Below are positions 26,373-34,780 of a stretch of 64,000 nt of DNA, in pieces (the stretch's first letter is position 1; each line of letters opens with the position of its first letter). This DNA comes from DATATV01 sp036268615 (GTDB lineage: Bacteria > Actinomycetota > Actinomycetes > Mycobacteriales > Pseudonocardiaceae): contig DATATV010000042.1 in the NCBI GenBank assembly GCA_036268615.1, forward strand, positions 19,090 through 83,089, written 5' to 3'. A model generated the notes under the pieces. That model was not told the DNA's origin. It made no database searches and saw nothing but the letters and a program-made list of their open reading frames with translations. A program made the position numbers and the translations under genes.

Positions 26373-28106
26373 GTGGCCCAGCCCGACTCCCTGGTGCAGT
26401 CCGGCCCGCCCACCCTCCAGCGGCCACTGCGCGACTGGCAGCGCCGAGCGCTCACCCGCTACCTCGCCGCCCGTCCCCAGGATTTCCTCGCGGTCGCCAC
26501 ACCCGGCGCCGGCAAGACCGCGTTCGGCCTGCGCATCGCGGCCGAACTGTTGGCCGACCGCACGATCGCCGCGCTCACCGTGGTCACCCCGACCGAGCAC
26601 CTGAAGCACCAGTGGGCCGTTGCCGCGCGTGAGGTCGGCATCTCGATCGACTCGAACTTCCGCAACACCGTCGGCGTCACCTCCTCGGACTACCACGGGG
26701 TCGCGGTGACCTACGCGCAGGTCGCCGCGCACCCGACCATGCACCGGGTGCGCACGGAGAACCGCAAGACGCTGGTCATCCTGGACGAGATCCACCACGG
26801 CGGGGACGCGAAGAGCTGGGGCGACGCGATCCGCGAGGCGTTCACCCCGGCGGTGCGCAGGCTGTCGCTGACCGGGACGCCGTTCCGCAGCGACGACACG
26901 CCGATCCCGTTCGTGAGTTACGAGCCCGACCCGGCCGGCTTCCGGCGCAGCAAGGCCGATCACTCCTACGGGTACGCCGATGCTCTGCGCGACGGCGTGG
27001 TCCGGCCGGTGATCTTCCTGGCCTATTCCGGCGAGGCGAGCTGGCGGACCAGCGCGGGGGAGGAGTTCACCGCCCGGCTCGGTGAGCCGCTCACCCAGGA
27101 GCAGACCGCGCGGGCCTGGCGCACCGCGCTGGACCCCAGCGGCGAGTGGGTGCCCTCGGTGCTCGGTGCCGCGAACACCCGGCTGGACCAGGTGCGCCAG
27201 GTGATGCCCGACGCAGGCGGTCTGGTCATCGCCTCCGACCACGAGACGGCCAAGGCATACGCGAAGATCCTGGCCACCGTGTCCGGCGAGGAGCCGGCGG
27301 TGGTGCTGTCCGACGACCCGAAGGCCAGCGGCCGGATCGCGGAGTTCGCGGCGACCACGCAGCGCTGGCTGGTCGCGGTGCGGATGGTCAGTGAGGGCGT
27401 GGACGTGCCGCGGCTGGCCGTCGGCGTCTACGCCACCAGTGCGTCCACCCCGCTGTTCTTCGCCCAGGCGATCGGCCGGTTCGTCCGGGCCCGGCAGCCC
27501 GGCGAGACGGCCAGCGTCTTCCTGCCCAGCGTGCCGGTGCTGCTCGACCTGGCCAGTCAGATGGAGGCCGAGCGCGACCACGTGCTCGGCAAGCCGCACC
27601 GGGAGTCCGAAGGCTGGGACGACGACCTGCTGGCCGACGCCAACCGGACCAAGGACGAGGGCGAGGAACTCGCCGCGTTCACCTCGCTGGGTGCTTCGGC
27701 CGAGTTGGACCAGGTGATCTACGACGGGTCCTCGTTCGGCACGGCCGCGCTGTCGGGCACCGCCGAGGAGCAGGAGTACCTGGGCCTGCCCGGCCTGCTC
27801 GAACCCGACCAGGTGCGGGCCCTGCTGCGCTCCCGCCAGGACCAGCAGCTCGCCGCGGCGAGCCGGCGCAACGCCGAGAAGCCCGCCCAGGCCACGCCCG
27901 AGCGGGTCCGGCCGGAGTCGGTGCAGGAGCGGTTGGCGATGCTCCGGCGCGAGCTGAACACGCTCGTCGCGCTCTACCACCACCGCACGGGTAAGCCGCA
28001 CGGCACCATCCACGGGCTGCTGCGCAAGTCGTGCGGCGGTCCGCCGACGGCCATGGCGACCGTCGAGGAACTCGAAGAGCGGATCGCGACGCTGCGTTCG
28101 TGGTGA
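26373..28106 (+). CDS. DEAD/DEAH-box helicase, superfamily 2
   Basis: 577 residues from GTG 26373, right behind a GGAGGGGGAG site. Helicase motifs in order: Q-like 'LRDWQRRALTRYLAARP', Walker A 'VATPGAGKTAF' (about 48-58), motif Ia 'VVTPTEHLKHQW', DExH box 'VILDEIHHGGDAK', motif III 'SLTGTPFRSD', motif V/VI 'VRMVSEGVDVPRLAVGVYAT' and 'FAQAIGRFVRAR'. The C-terminus has a coiled stretch and no nuclease or RNA-binding domain. This is a chromosomal actinobacterial family, not part of a restriction or defence cluster here. Whether it acts on DNA or RNA cannot be decided by sequence. Confidence 0.92.
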   Translation: MAQPDSLVQSGPPTLQRPLRDWQRRALTRYLAARPQDFLAVATPGAGKTAFGLRIAAELLADRTIAALTVVTPTEHLKHQWAVAAREVGISIDSNFRNTVGVTSSDYHGVAVTYAQVAAHPTMHRVRTENRKTLVILDEIHHGGDAKSWGDAIREAFTPAVRRLSLTGTPFRSDDTPIPFVSYEPDPAGFRRSKADHSYGYADALRDGVVRPVIFLAYSGEASWRTSAGEEFTARLGEPLTQEQTARAWRTALDPSGEWVPSVLGAANTRLDQVRQVMPDAGGLVIASDHETAKAYAKILATVSGEEPAVVLSDDPKASGRIAEFAATTQRWLVAVRMVSEGVDVPRLAVGVYATSASTPLFFAQAIGRFVRARQPGETASVFLPSVPVLLDLASQMEAERDHVLGKPHRESEGWDDDLLADANRTKDEGEELAAFTSLGASAELDQVIYDGSSFGTAALSGTAEEQEYLGLPGLLEPDQVRALLRSRQDQQLAAASRRNAEKPAQATPERVRPESVQERLAMLRRELNTLVALYHHRTGKPHGTIHGLLRKSCGGPPTAMATVEELEERIATLRSW

Positions 28107-28200
28107 CCCCGCGTGGTAACCGCTGGTAGTCGGCTCCGCACTCTTGGCCGATCCTTTCCCCGTAGTTGACGTTTCGATTGCGTCGCCGTTGCCGAATCGT

Positions 28201-28213
28201 GTCGAAATTCGAC
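28201..28213. promoter_or_regulatory. 13-bp palindrome upstream of the sugar transporter operon
   Basis: GTCGAA-A-TTCGAC is a perfect odd palindrome 144 bp before the transporter start. It is in AT-richer sequence than its surroundings, where the operon promoter must lie. It could be a second regulator site in addition to the one at 28269. Confidence 0.35.
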
Positions 28214-28268
28214 GGGTGAATCGATCCAGTATGGCTTCCATCACTGCTGAAGGTGACATAAGTTGTCG

Positions 28269-28292
28269 TCCACAACATTCATATGTTGTGGA
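28269..28292. promoter_or_regulatory. Probable operator of the xyl-type ABC operon
   Basis: A perfect 10-bp inverted repeat, TCCACAACAT and ATGTTGTGGA, with a 4-base spacer, 53 bp before the solute-binding protein start. A partial third copy (GCAACATTTT) follows and a GTTGT half-site precedes. The size and place suit the ROK repressor encoded at the end of the same operon. Binding is inferred, not shown. Confidence 0.65.
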
Positions 28293-28344
28293 GCGCAACA
28301 TTTTCGGCCCGCGTTGCGACCGGGTCGGAAGGAGTGAAACTGCA

Positions 28345-29487
28345 GTGACGAAGGGGTCGCGGATGCGGAAGAACACCCTCGCCGTGCTCGCCGTGGGAAC
28401 TGGCCTGGTGCTTGCCCTCACGGCGTGTGGAGCGAACAGCAGCAGTTCCGGTAGCTCAGGTGGGTCCACCACCGCAGCGAGCGGCGGCAGCGGCCCGAAG
28501 GTTGGGGTGATCCTGCCGGAGACGGCCACCTCAGCCCGCTGGGAAGAATTCGACCACCCGATGCTTGAGGCCGCGCTGAAGGCGCAGGGCCTCGACCCGA
28601 TCATCGAGAACGCCCAGGGCGACGACCAGAAGTTCTCCCAGATCGCCGACAGCATGTTGTCCCAGAAGGTCAAGGTCCTGATCATCGGCGCGACCAACAG
28701 CGCCACGGGTGCCGCGGTCGAGCAGAAGGCCGAAACCCAGGGCGTGCCGGTCATCGACTACGACCGGCTCAACCTCGGCGGCAGCGCCAAGTACTACGTG
28801 AGCTTCGACAACGTGAAGGTCGGCGCCCTCCAGGGGCAGGCCATGGCCGACTCGCTGAAGAGCAAGCCCGGCGCACAGGTCATCGAGATCGAGGGCGCGC
28901 CGACCGACAACAACGCCACCCTGTTCCACCAGGGCCAGGAGCAGGTTGTCGGGCCGCTCTACCAGAACGGCACCCTCAAGCTGGTGAGCAGCCGGGCGAT
29001 CGACAACTGGGACAACCCGACCGGCGGCACCGTCTTCGAGCAGCTGCTCACCGCCAACGGCGGCAAGGTTGACGGCGTGCTCGCGGCCAACGACGGTCTG
29101 GCCGGCGCGATCATCACCGTGCTGCAGAAGGACGGTCTGGCCGGCAAGGTTCCGGTGACCGGCCAGGACGCCACCGCGGCCGGCCTGCAGGACATCCTGG
29201 AAGGCCTCCAGTACTCGACGGTCTTCAAGCCGATCAAGCAGGAGGCGGACTCCGCCGCCCAGCTGGCCGGCGCGCTGATCAAGGGTGACACCGCGGGTGC
29301 GAACAAGATCGCGAGCCAGACCAGCACGGACCCGACCGGTCACCGCACGGTCGCCTCGGTGCTGCTGAACCCGGTGTCGATCACGAAGGCCAACGTCAAG
29401 CTGGTTGTCACTCAGGGATACGTGAAGGCCTCTGACATCTGCGGCGGTGCCGCGGCTGCTGCCTGCACGTCGCTCGGTATCTCCTGA
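28345..29487 (+). CDS. xylF: Sugar ABC transporter substrate-binding lipoprotein (XylF-like)
   Basis: About 380 residues. Signal peptide with lipobox 'LTAC' (Cys about residue 28), a Ser/Gly linker, then a periplasmic-binding-protein type 1 domain: 'KVGVILPETATSARWEEFDH', 'QKVKVLIIGATNSATGAAVE', 'VPVIDYDRLNLG', 'VDGVLAANDGLAGAIITVLQ', 'VTGQDATAAGLQDI'. The D-Y-D-R motif and 'DATAAG' are those of D-xylose binding proteins. GTG 28345 and ATG 28363 are both possible starts, each with a ribosome site. It is the first gene of a four-gene operon (binding protein, ATPase, permease, ROK regulator) like the xylFGH/rok7B7 locus of Streptomyces. Confidence 0.9.
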   Translation: MTKGSRMRKNTLAVLAVGTGLVLALTACGANSSSSGSSGGSTTAASGGSGPKVGVILPETATSARWEEFDHPMLEAALKAQGLDPIIENAQGDDQKFSQIADSMLSQKVKVLIIGATNSATGAAVEQKAETQGVPVIDYDRLNLGGSAKYYVSFDNVKVGALQGQAMADSLKSKPGAQVIEIEGAPTDNNATLFHQGQEQVVGPLYQNGTLKLVSSRAIDNWDNPTGGTVFEQLLTANGGKVDGVLAANDGLAGAIITVLQKDGLAGKVPVTGQDATAAGLQDILEGLQYSTVFKPIKQEADSAAQLAGALIKGDTAGANKIASQTSTDPTGHRTVASVLLNPVSITKANVKLVVTQGYVKASDICGGAAAAACTSLGIS

Positions 29488-29642
29488 CCGAAACCAACTC
29501 GGCCGTGAGTGCGGAGACGGATCACCATCCTGAGCTCCGCACTCACGACCGCATGATCGTCGCGGCGGGGCATGCCACCGTGTCCCATGCCCCGCCGCGG
29601 CCCATCGTCGTCAGGGAGATTTTTCGTGTCTAGGAGACTTCA

Positions 29643-30434
29643 GTGAACGAGCCGATTCTCGCGCTGCGCGGCATCAACAAGAGCTTCGGTCCGGTGCACG
29701 TGCTGCACGACGTGGACCTGACGGTGCGAGCCGGCGAAGTGACCGCGCTGGTCGGCGACAACGGCGCCGGCAAGTCCACTTTGGTCAAATGCATCGCCGG
29801 CATCTACCCGATGGACAGCGGCGAGGTGCTCTTCGAGGGCAAGCCGGTGCACATCCGGACCCCGAAGGACTCGGCCGACCTCGGCATCGAGGTCGTCTAC
29901 CAGGACCTCGCGCTGGCCGACAACCTGGACATCGTCCAGAACATGTTCCTCGGCCGCGAGCGCGGGCCGGCCCTGCTGCTGGACGAGGCGGGCATGGAAC
30001 TGGCCGCGCGCCGCACGCTGGCCTCGCTGTCGGTGCGCACGGTGAAGTCCGTGCGGACCCCGGTGGCTTCGCTTTCGGGCGGGCAGCGGCAGACGGTGGC
30101 GATCGCCAAGGCGGTGCTCTGGAACAGCCGGGTGGTGCTGCTCGACGAGCCGACCGCCGCCCTGGGTGTGGCCCAGACCCGCCAGGTGCTCGACCTGGTG
30201 CGCAGGCTGGCCGAGCAGGGCCTCGGGGTCGTGCTGATCAGCCACAACATGAACGACGTTTTTGAGGTGGCCGACCGGATCGCCACCCTCTACCTCGGCC
30301 GGATGGCTGCCGAACTGCCCACCAAGGACGTGACCCACAGCCAGGTGGTCGAGCTGATCACCGCTGGCCGGTCCGGCCAACTGGGTCTGGCTCGGCCGGA
30401 CGTCGACGTGGTCGCCGGGACCATCACCGAATAG
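29643..30434 (+). CDS. xylG: Sugar ABC transporter ATP-binding protein (XylG-like)
   Basis: 263 residues, one ABC domain: Walker A 'LVGDNGAGKSTLVK' (about 39-52), Q-loop 'VVYQDLALAD', signature 'SLSGGQRQTVAIAKAV', Walker B 'VVLLDEPTAALG', H-loop 'VLISHNMNDVF'. Classical RbsA/XylG proteins of proteobacteria carry two fused ABC domains (about 500 residues); the single-domain form here is usual for actinobacteria and must dimerise. GTG 29643 has an AGGAG site. It couples ATP hydrolysis to uptake of the sugar bound by the upstream lipoprotein. Confidence 0.93.
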   Translation: MNEPILALRGINKSFGPVHVLHDVDLTVRAGEVTALVGDNGAGKSTLVKCIAGIYPMDSGEVLFEGKPVHIRTPKDSADLGIEVVYQDLALADNLDIVQNMFLGRERGPALLLDEAGMELAARRTLASLSVRTVKSVRTPVASLSGGQRQTVAIAKAVLWNSRVVLLDEPTAALGVAQTRQVLDLVRRLAEQGLGVVLISHNMNDVFEVADRIATLYLGRMAAELPTKDVTHSQVVELITAGRSGQLGLARPDVDVVAGTITE

Positions 30435-30445
30435 GGAAGCAGAGC

Positions 30446-31888
30446 GTGACTGACACCACACCGGCCGCCAAATCGGCCAAGAAGACATCCGACGCGGATG
30501 CCGGACTTTCCTCGGACTTCGGCATCGACACCACGTCCCGGTCCACCAGCGAGGCGCTGCGCGACTACGTGAGCAAGGTGCGCTCGGGTGAACTGGGCGC
30601 GCTGCCCGCGTTGTTCGGCCTGATCGTGCTGGTCATCCTGTTCAGCGCGCTGTCCGACTCGTTCCTCACCGTCAACAACCTGGCCAACCTGCTGGAGCAG
30701 GGCGCGGGCGAGACGATCATCGCCATGGGCGTGGTCTTCGTCCTGTTGCTCGGCGAGATCGACCTGTCCGCCGGTACCGCGTCCGGCGTCACCGCCTCGG
30801 TACTCGCACTGCATTTCCAGAACCACGGCAACCTGCTCACCGCGATGGACACCGGCGTGTTCTACGCCTTCATCATCGCGCTGGCCGTGGCGACCATCCT
30901 GGCCGCGCTGATGCGGATCTGGATCGGCGCCGCGCTCTCCGCGCTGGGCCTGGTGATCATGCTGCTCGGCGTGCCGCCGAACGCCTGGCTGGAGATGCTG
31001 CTCGCGGTGTGTGTCGGCGCCGGCATCGGCAGCCTGACCGGCTTCCTGGTCGCGAAGGTCGGCATTCCGTCCTTCGTCGTCACCCTGGCGCTGTTCATCG
31101 CCTGGTACGGCGTTGTCCTGCAACTGGTCGGCGAGGGCGGCACCGTCTCCGTGCGGCAGAGCCCGGTGCTGTTCAACGTGGCCAACGGCAACCTGAGCAC
31201 CCTGAACAGTTGGCTGTTGTTCGTGATCGGCGGTGGTGGATACGCGGGCGTCGTGCTGTTCCGGCACTTCAGCCGGTTGCGCAAGGGACTGGTCGCGCGA
31301 CCGACGGCACTGATCGCCCTCCAGGTCGTCCTGGTGCTGGTGGTCGGTGCGGTGGCGACCTACGTGCTGAACTTCAACCGTTCGCCCAACCCGGCGTTCG
31401 CCACCATCAAGGGCGTGCCCTACGTGGTGCCGATCGTGTTGGTGCTGTTGGCCATCGGCACCTTCGTGCTGGACCGCACCCGCTACGGACGGCATGTGTA
31501 CGCCGTCGGTGGCAACCGGGAGGCCGCGCGTCGTGCCGGTGTGAACGTGCCCCGGATCCGGATGAGCGTGTTCGTGATCTGTTCGTCGGTGGCCGCGATC
31601 GGGTCGATCGTCTACACCTCGAAGGTCGGCTCGGTCGACGGCAACGCCGGTAACGGGACGGTGCTGCTGTTCGCGGTCGGCTCGGCGGTCATCGGTGGTA
31701 CCTCACTGTTCGGCGGCCGCGGCCGGGTGCGCGACGCGGTGTTCGGCGGACTCGTGCTGGCCGCCGTGGAGAACGGGCTCAACCTGCTCGGTTTCCAGGC
31801 TGCCGCGGTGAACGTGATCACCGGTGTCGTGCTGTTGATGGCGGCTACTGTGGATGCATTGTCCCGTCGGCGTGCAGCGGCCCGCTGA
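30446..31888 (+). CDS. xylH: Sugar ABC transporter permease (XylH-like)
   Basis: 480 residues with about ten or more hydrophobic segments after a charged N-terminal tail of about 50 residues. Family motifs of the RbsC/XylH group: 'NLLEQGAGETIIAMGVVFVL', 'GEIDLSAGTASGVTASVLAL', 'GFLVAKVGIPSFVVTLALF', 'HVYAVGGNREAARRAGVNV' (the EAA-like coupling loop), 'GTSLFGGRGRVRDAVFGGLV'. GTG 30446 has a GGGAAG site, 11 bp after the ATPase stop. It forms the membrane channel of this importer. The ROK regulator follows 22 bp later. Confidence 0.93.
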   Translation: MTDTTPAAKSAKKTSDADAGLSSDFGIDTTSRSTSEALRDYVSKVRSGELGALPALFGLIVLVILFSALSDSFLTVNNLANLLEQGAGETIIAMGVVFVLLLGEIDLSAGTASGVTASVLALHFQNHGNLLTAMDTGVFYAFIIALAVATILAALMRIWIGAALSALGLVIMLLGVPPNAWLEMLLAVCVGAGIGSLTGFLVAKVGIPSFVVTLALFIAWYGVVLQLVGEGGTVSVRQSPVLFNVANGNLSTLNSWLLFVIGGGGYAGVVLFRHFSRLRKGLVARPTALIALQVVLVLVVGAVATYVLNFNRSPNPAFATIKGVPYVVPIVLVLLAIGTFVLDRTRYGRHVYAVGGNREAARRAGVNVPRIRMSVFVICSSVAAIGSIVYTSKVGSVDGNAGNGTVLLFAVGSAVIGGTSLFGGRGRVRDAVFGGLVLAAVENGLNLLGFQAAAVNVITGVVLLMAATVDALSRRRAAAR

Positions 31889-31910
31889 CGCCGGCCCGCC
31901 AAGGAACCGA

Positions 31911-33086
31911 GTGACCACCAGCCCTACCTCCGGGACCCGACCGGACGAGGTCCGGCGGCACAACCGGGCCGCTCTGCTGCGCCGGCTACACGTGGCGGGG
32001 CCGTGCACGAGGGCGGATCTGGCCACCGAACTGGGCCTCAACCGGAGCACCATCAAGGCACTGGTGGACGGCCTGGCCGGGGACGGCGTGGTCGAGGAGC
32101 GGGTGCCGGCCCAGCGCAGCGGCGCTGGGCGGCCCTCGCTGCTGGTGCTGCCTCAGCCCAACGCGGCGGTGGTGCTCGCGGTGGACATCCGGGTCGAGCA
32201 GGTGGCCATGGCGCTGGTCGGCATCGGCGGCCAGATCCTCGGCCGGGCGAGTTGGTCGCTCCGGCCGGAGACCCGGCAGCCCCGCGAGATGTTCACCAAG
32301 ATCGTCGACAACGGCGCGCTGCTGGTCGAGGAACTCGGGGTCGAGGTGACCGCGGTCGGCGTGTCGGTGCCGGGCGTGGTTCGGCGGGCCGACGGCCTGG
32401 TGCACGAGGCACCGAACCTGCACTGGACCGACGTGCCACTGGGCGCCCGGCTGACCAGGGCGCTGCGCTGGCCGGTGCACGTGGGCAACGACGGCGATCT
32501 GGCCGCGCTGGCCGAGCACCTGCGCGGTTCGGCCCGGGGCGCGACCGACGTGGTGTACGTGACCGCCGACGTGGGTGTCGGTGGCGGGGTGATCTCCAGC
32601 GGCAGCTCGTTGCGGGGCACCGCGGGCTACGTCGGCGAGATCGGGCACATGGTGGTCCGCTCGGACGGCCGGCAGTGCTACTGCGGCGCGTCCGGCTGCT
32701 GGGAGACCGAGGTGGGAGAACGCGCGTTGAGCCGGGCGCTGGGGATGCCGGAGGACTCGCCCCGAGGGGCGATCGTGGCTGAGCTCCGGGCCATCGCGCG
32801 CGATCCGGCCGAGGTGTCCAGCCGGCTCGGTGAGTTCGGCGAATGGCTGGCCATCGGCCTGTGCAACGCGGTCAATCTGCTCTGCCCGCAGCTGGTGGTG
32901 CTGGGCGACCTGTTCGCGGCGCTGCCGCCGACGCTGGTCGAACAGGTCAGCACGACCGTGCAGGAGCGCAGTCTGGTCAGCCGGGCACTGGGCGGCACGA
33001 AGATCGTCGCGTCGGCGCTGGGTACCGACGCCAAGCTGCTGGGCGCGGCCGAGCTGGCGTTCGAGCCGGTGCTCGCCGACTACTGA
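31911..33086 (+). CDS. ROK-family transcriptional repressor, probable regulator of the xyl-type operon
   Basis: 391 residues from GTG 31911 (AAGGA site). N-terminal winged helix-turn-helix ('VRRHNRAALLRRLHVAGPCT', 'LNRSTIKALVDGLAGDGVV'), then a ROK kinase-like domain with 'VAVGVSVPGVV', 'VGNDGDLAALAEHL', 'TADVGVGGGVIS' and the zinc motif 'GHMVVRSDGRQCYCGASGCW'. The HTH marks it as a regulator of the XylR/NagC type, not a sugar kinase. It is last in the operon it probably controls, comparable to Streptomyces Rok7B7 next to xylFGH. The palindrome at 28269 is the best candidate binding site. Confidence 0.92.
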   Translation: MTTSPTSGTRPDEVRRHNRAALLRRLHVAGPCTRADLATELGLNRSTIKALVDGLAGDGVVEERVPAQRSGAGRPSLLVLPQPNAAVVLAVDIRVEQVAMALVGIGGQILGRASWSLRPETRQPREMFTKIVDNGALLVEELGVEVTAVGVSVPGVVRRADGLVHEAPNLHWTDVPLGARLTRALRWPVHVGNDGDLAALAEHLRGSARGATDVVYVTADVGVGGGVISSGSSLRGTAGYVGEIGHMVVRSDGRQCYCGASGCWETEVGERALSRALGMPEDSPRGAIVAELRAIARDPAEVSSRLGEFGEWLAIGLCNAVNLLCPQLVVLGDLFAALPPTLVEQVSTTVQERSLVSRALGGTKIVASALGTDAKLLGAAELAFEPVLADY

Positions 33087-33163
33087 CCGGCCGAGCCCAC
33101 CGTCCCGACCCACCGGGCACCTGATCGAGAACGACCTGACCGGGCACGGAAAGCGGCCGACAG

Positions 33164-33198
33164 CGAAGGGCGGGACCGATCGACGGTCCCGCCCTTCG
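33164..33198. terminator. Bidirectional terminator after the ROK gene
   Basis: A 15-bp perfect stem (33164-33178 with 33184-33198) and 5-base loop, between the ROK stop (33086) and the convergent DUF7455 stop (33217). Confidence 0.88.
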
Positions 33199-33216
33199 TG
33201 GTTCGCTAGGTGGTTG

Positions 33217-33411
33217 TCAGTCCTTGAGGTCCTGGTCCTGCTGAAGCTCCGCCGCCAGTTCACGCAGCCGGGTCTCGTGCTCCCGTGCGTGGTGGTTGCA
33301 GAAAAGCAGTTCTCCTCCTGACGGAAGGACGGCGCGTACGCGAGCTGCTGCGCCGCAGCGGTCGCAACGGTCGGCAAGGGTCAACTCGGGGCGGGCGAGT
33401 GCGGTGGTCAT
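33217..33411 (-). CDS. DUF7455 zinc-finger mini-protein
   Basis: 64 residues. 'ADRCDRCGAAARVRAVLPSG' followed by 'LLFCNHHAREHE' gives a CxxC...CxxH metal site, very likely zinc, then a helical acidic tail. The family is actinobacterial and often near sigma-factor genes; function unknown. A possible ECF-type promoter (GGGAAC 33538-33533, then GTC 18 bases later) precedes it by about 100 bp, which is weak evidence only. Confidence 0.8.
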   Translation of the reverse strand: MTTALARPELTLADRCDRCGAAARVRAVLPSGGELLFCNHHAREHETRLRELAAELQQDQDLKD

Positions 33412-33868
33412 GGTGGATCTCCCTCCGTCCCGGCACCGGCGACCCGGTGCCTCCTGCGGCCACGATCCCCTCGGATCTCTCCTCGGTGGTTCGTTGGCTC
33501 CACTCTTGCAGACGCTTGGGAGGGCGCAAGTGTTCCCGCGCCGTTGGGATCGTGGTCACGTCATGAAGTACCCGGATGCAGCAGCGGCCCGCCCTGGTAC
33601 CACTGCGTTCGGTGACATTTCCCGGTGTTTTGTCCGAAATCGGCCGGCCTGCTTGTGACTGGTATCACCGGGAAGCCCTGGTTACGTCCGTGCTGGGCCT
33701 TGTTCGCTGTGCGTGAACGCCGGGTAAAACCTGCTCGATCCCGGCGAATGAGACAGCCGGAGATAGGGAACAGATTGGTGCCGCGGATAGGCCATTCGCA
33801 TGTTGACCCGCAAACCCGGCAGGAGAACGCTCTATCCGTCCACTCGTGACGGTTTTAGGGGCTCATCG
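33412..33868. other. Gene-free region between DUF7455 and the G1 peptidase
   Basis: About 457 bp between divergent starts. Codon bias is lost and short frames here do not resemble proteins. It must hold both promoters. A ribosome site (AGGGG) at the right end sets the peptidase start. I looked for a c-di-AMP or other riboswitch ahead of the secreted enzyme and saw no convincing match. Confidence 0.5.
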
Positions 33869-34654
33869 ATGACCAGATCCACCCGAGGGCGTGCCGCGCT
33901 TGCTGCCCTCGTCTTACTCGGCGGCCTGCCGTCGAGCGCCGCCGTGGCCGCCCAGTCGGCAGCCCCGGTGGGCCAACTGTCGGGCCCGAGCCTCCCAGGT
34001 GCTCTGTCCGGCCCGAAACTCGCCCCGGCCAAGGCGACGGGCACCAGCCCCAACTGGGTCGGCTACGCGGCCACTGGGGGCGGTTTCACGAGCGTTGAGT
34101 CGACCTGGATCGAGCCGACGGTCGACTGCACCAAGGGCGATGGCTCGGTGGTGTTCTGGGTGGGTCTGGACGGCTGGGGTTCCAACGCCGTCGAGCAGAC
34201 CGGCACCGAGGCGCAGTGCGCCGGCGGCACCGCCAGCTACCGGGCGTGGTGGGAGACCTTCCCGGTGAACTCGGTCACTCCCTACGCCGACCGGATCGAG
34301 CCCGGCGACGTGCTCTACGCGAACGTCGCCTCGACCGGCGGCCAGTCCTACGACCTCTACCTGGCCGACCAGACGCAGGGCTGGGTCGAGAACAACCCGG
34401 TGACCGCGTCCAGCGCCGCGACCGACGCGAGCGCGGAGATCGTCGCCGAGACGCCCGGGATCGGCGACAACGCCTACACCGGCCTGCCCGACTTCCTCAC
34501 CGCGCAGTTCACCGGCGCGGAGATGAACGGCCAGCCGCTGACCGCGGGCAACCCGGTCGGGATCAGCATGGTCCGCAACGGCAGCACCCTGGCCACCGTG
34601 TCCGACCTGGTTGGCGGTACCGATTTCACCGTCAACTGGCAAGGAAATTCTTGA
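33869..34654 (+). CDS. Secreted peptidase G1 (eqolisin, glutamic endopeptidase)
   Basis: 261 residues. Signal peptide 'MTRSTRGRAALAALVLLGGL' cleaved near 'AAVAAQS' (about 28-30), a propeptide-like Pro/Ala/Gly segment, then the G1 domain: 'SPNWVGYAATGGGFTSVEST', 'VVFWVGLDGWGSNAVEQTGT' with the candidate catalytic Gln110, 'RAWWETFPV', and 'ASAEIVAETPG' with the candidate catalytic Glu (Glu190 or Glu194). The Gln/Glu dyad hydrolyses peptides at acidic pH. G1 peptidases are best known from fungi; bacterial forms are less studied. ATG 33869 has an AGGGG site. Two Cys (87 and 117) may form a disulfide. Monocistronic. Confidence 0.87.
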   Translation: MTRSTRGRAALAALVLLGGLPSSAAVAAQSAAPVGQLSGPSLPGALSGPKLAPAKATGTSPNWVGYAATGGGFTSVESTWIEPTVDCTKGDGSVVFWVGLDGWGSNAVEQTGTEAQCAGGTASYRAWWETFPVNSVTPYADRIEPGDVLYANVASTGGQSYDLYLADQTQGWVENNPVTASSAATDASAEIVAETPGIGDNAYTGLPDFLTAQFTGAEMNGQPLTAGNPVGISMVRNGSTLATVSDLVGGTDFTVNWQGNS

Positions 34655-34780
34655 CCGCGGGCGCCCCGCGCAGGATTGAATGGCCCCTGACAGACATGAC
34701 ACTCGTTCGGGTTGGCAAGATACGGGCTTCCGGGCGTTGATCGCCGGCTCAGCCGGGCGCGGATATCAGGAGGGTGCCAG

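Noticed and set aside
26022..28754. 910-residue minus-strand frame opposite the helicase
   Set aside because: His/Arg/Gly-rich shadow of the helicase and binding-protein genes, a typical high-GC artefact.
33700..33868. Riboswitch (c-di-AMP type) upstream of the G1 peptidase
   Set aside because: The gap has GGGTAAAACC- and GGCGAATGAGACAGCC-like fragments, but the conserved core could not be assembled into the known fold.
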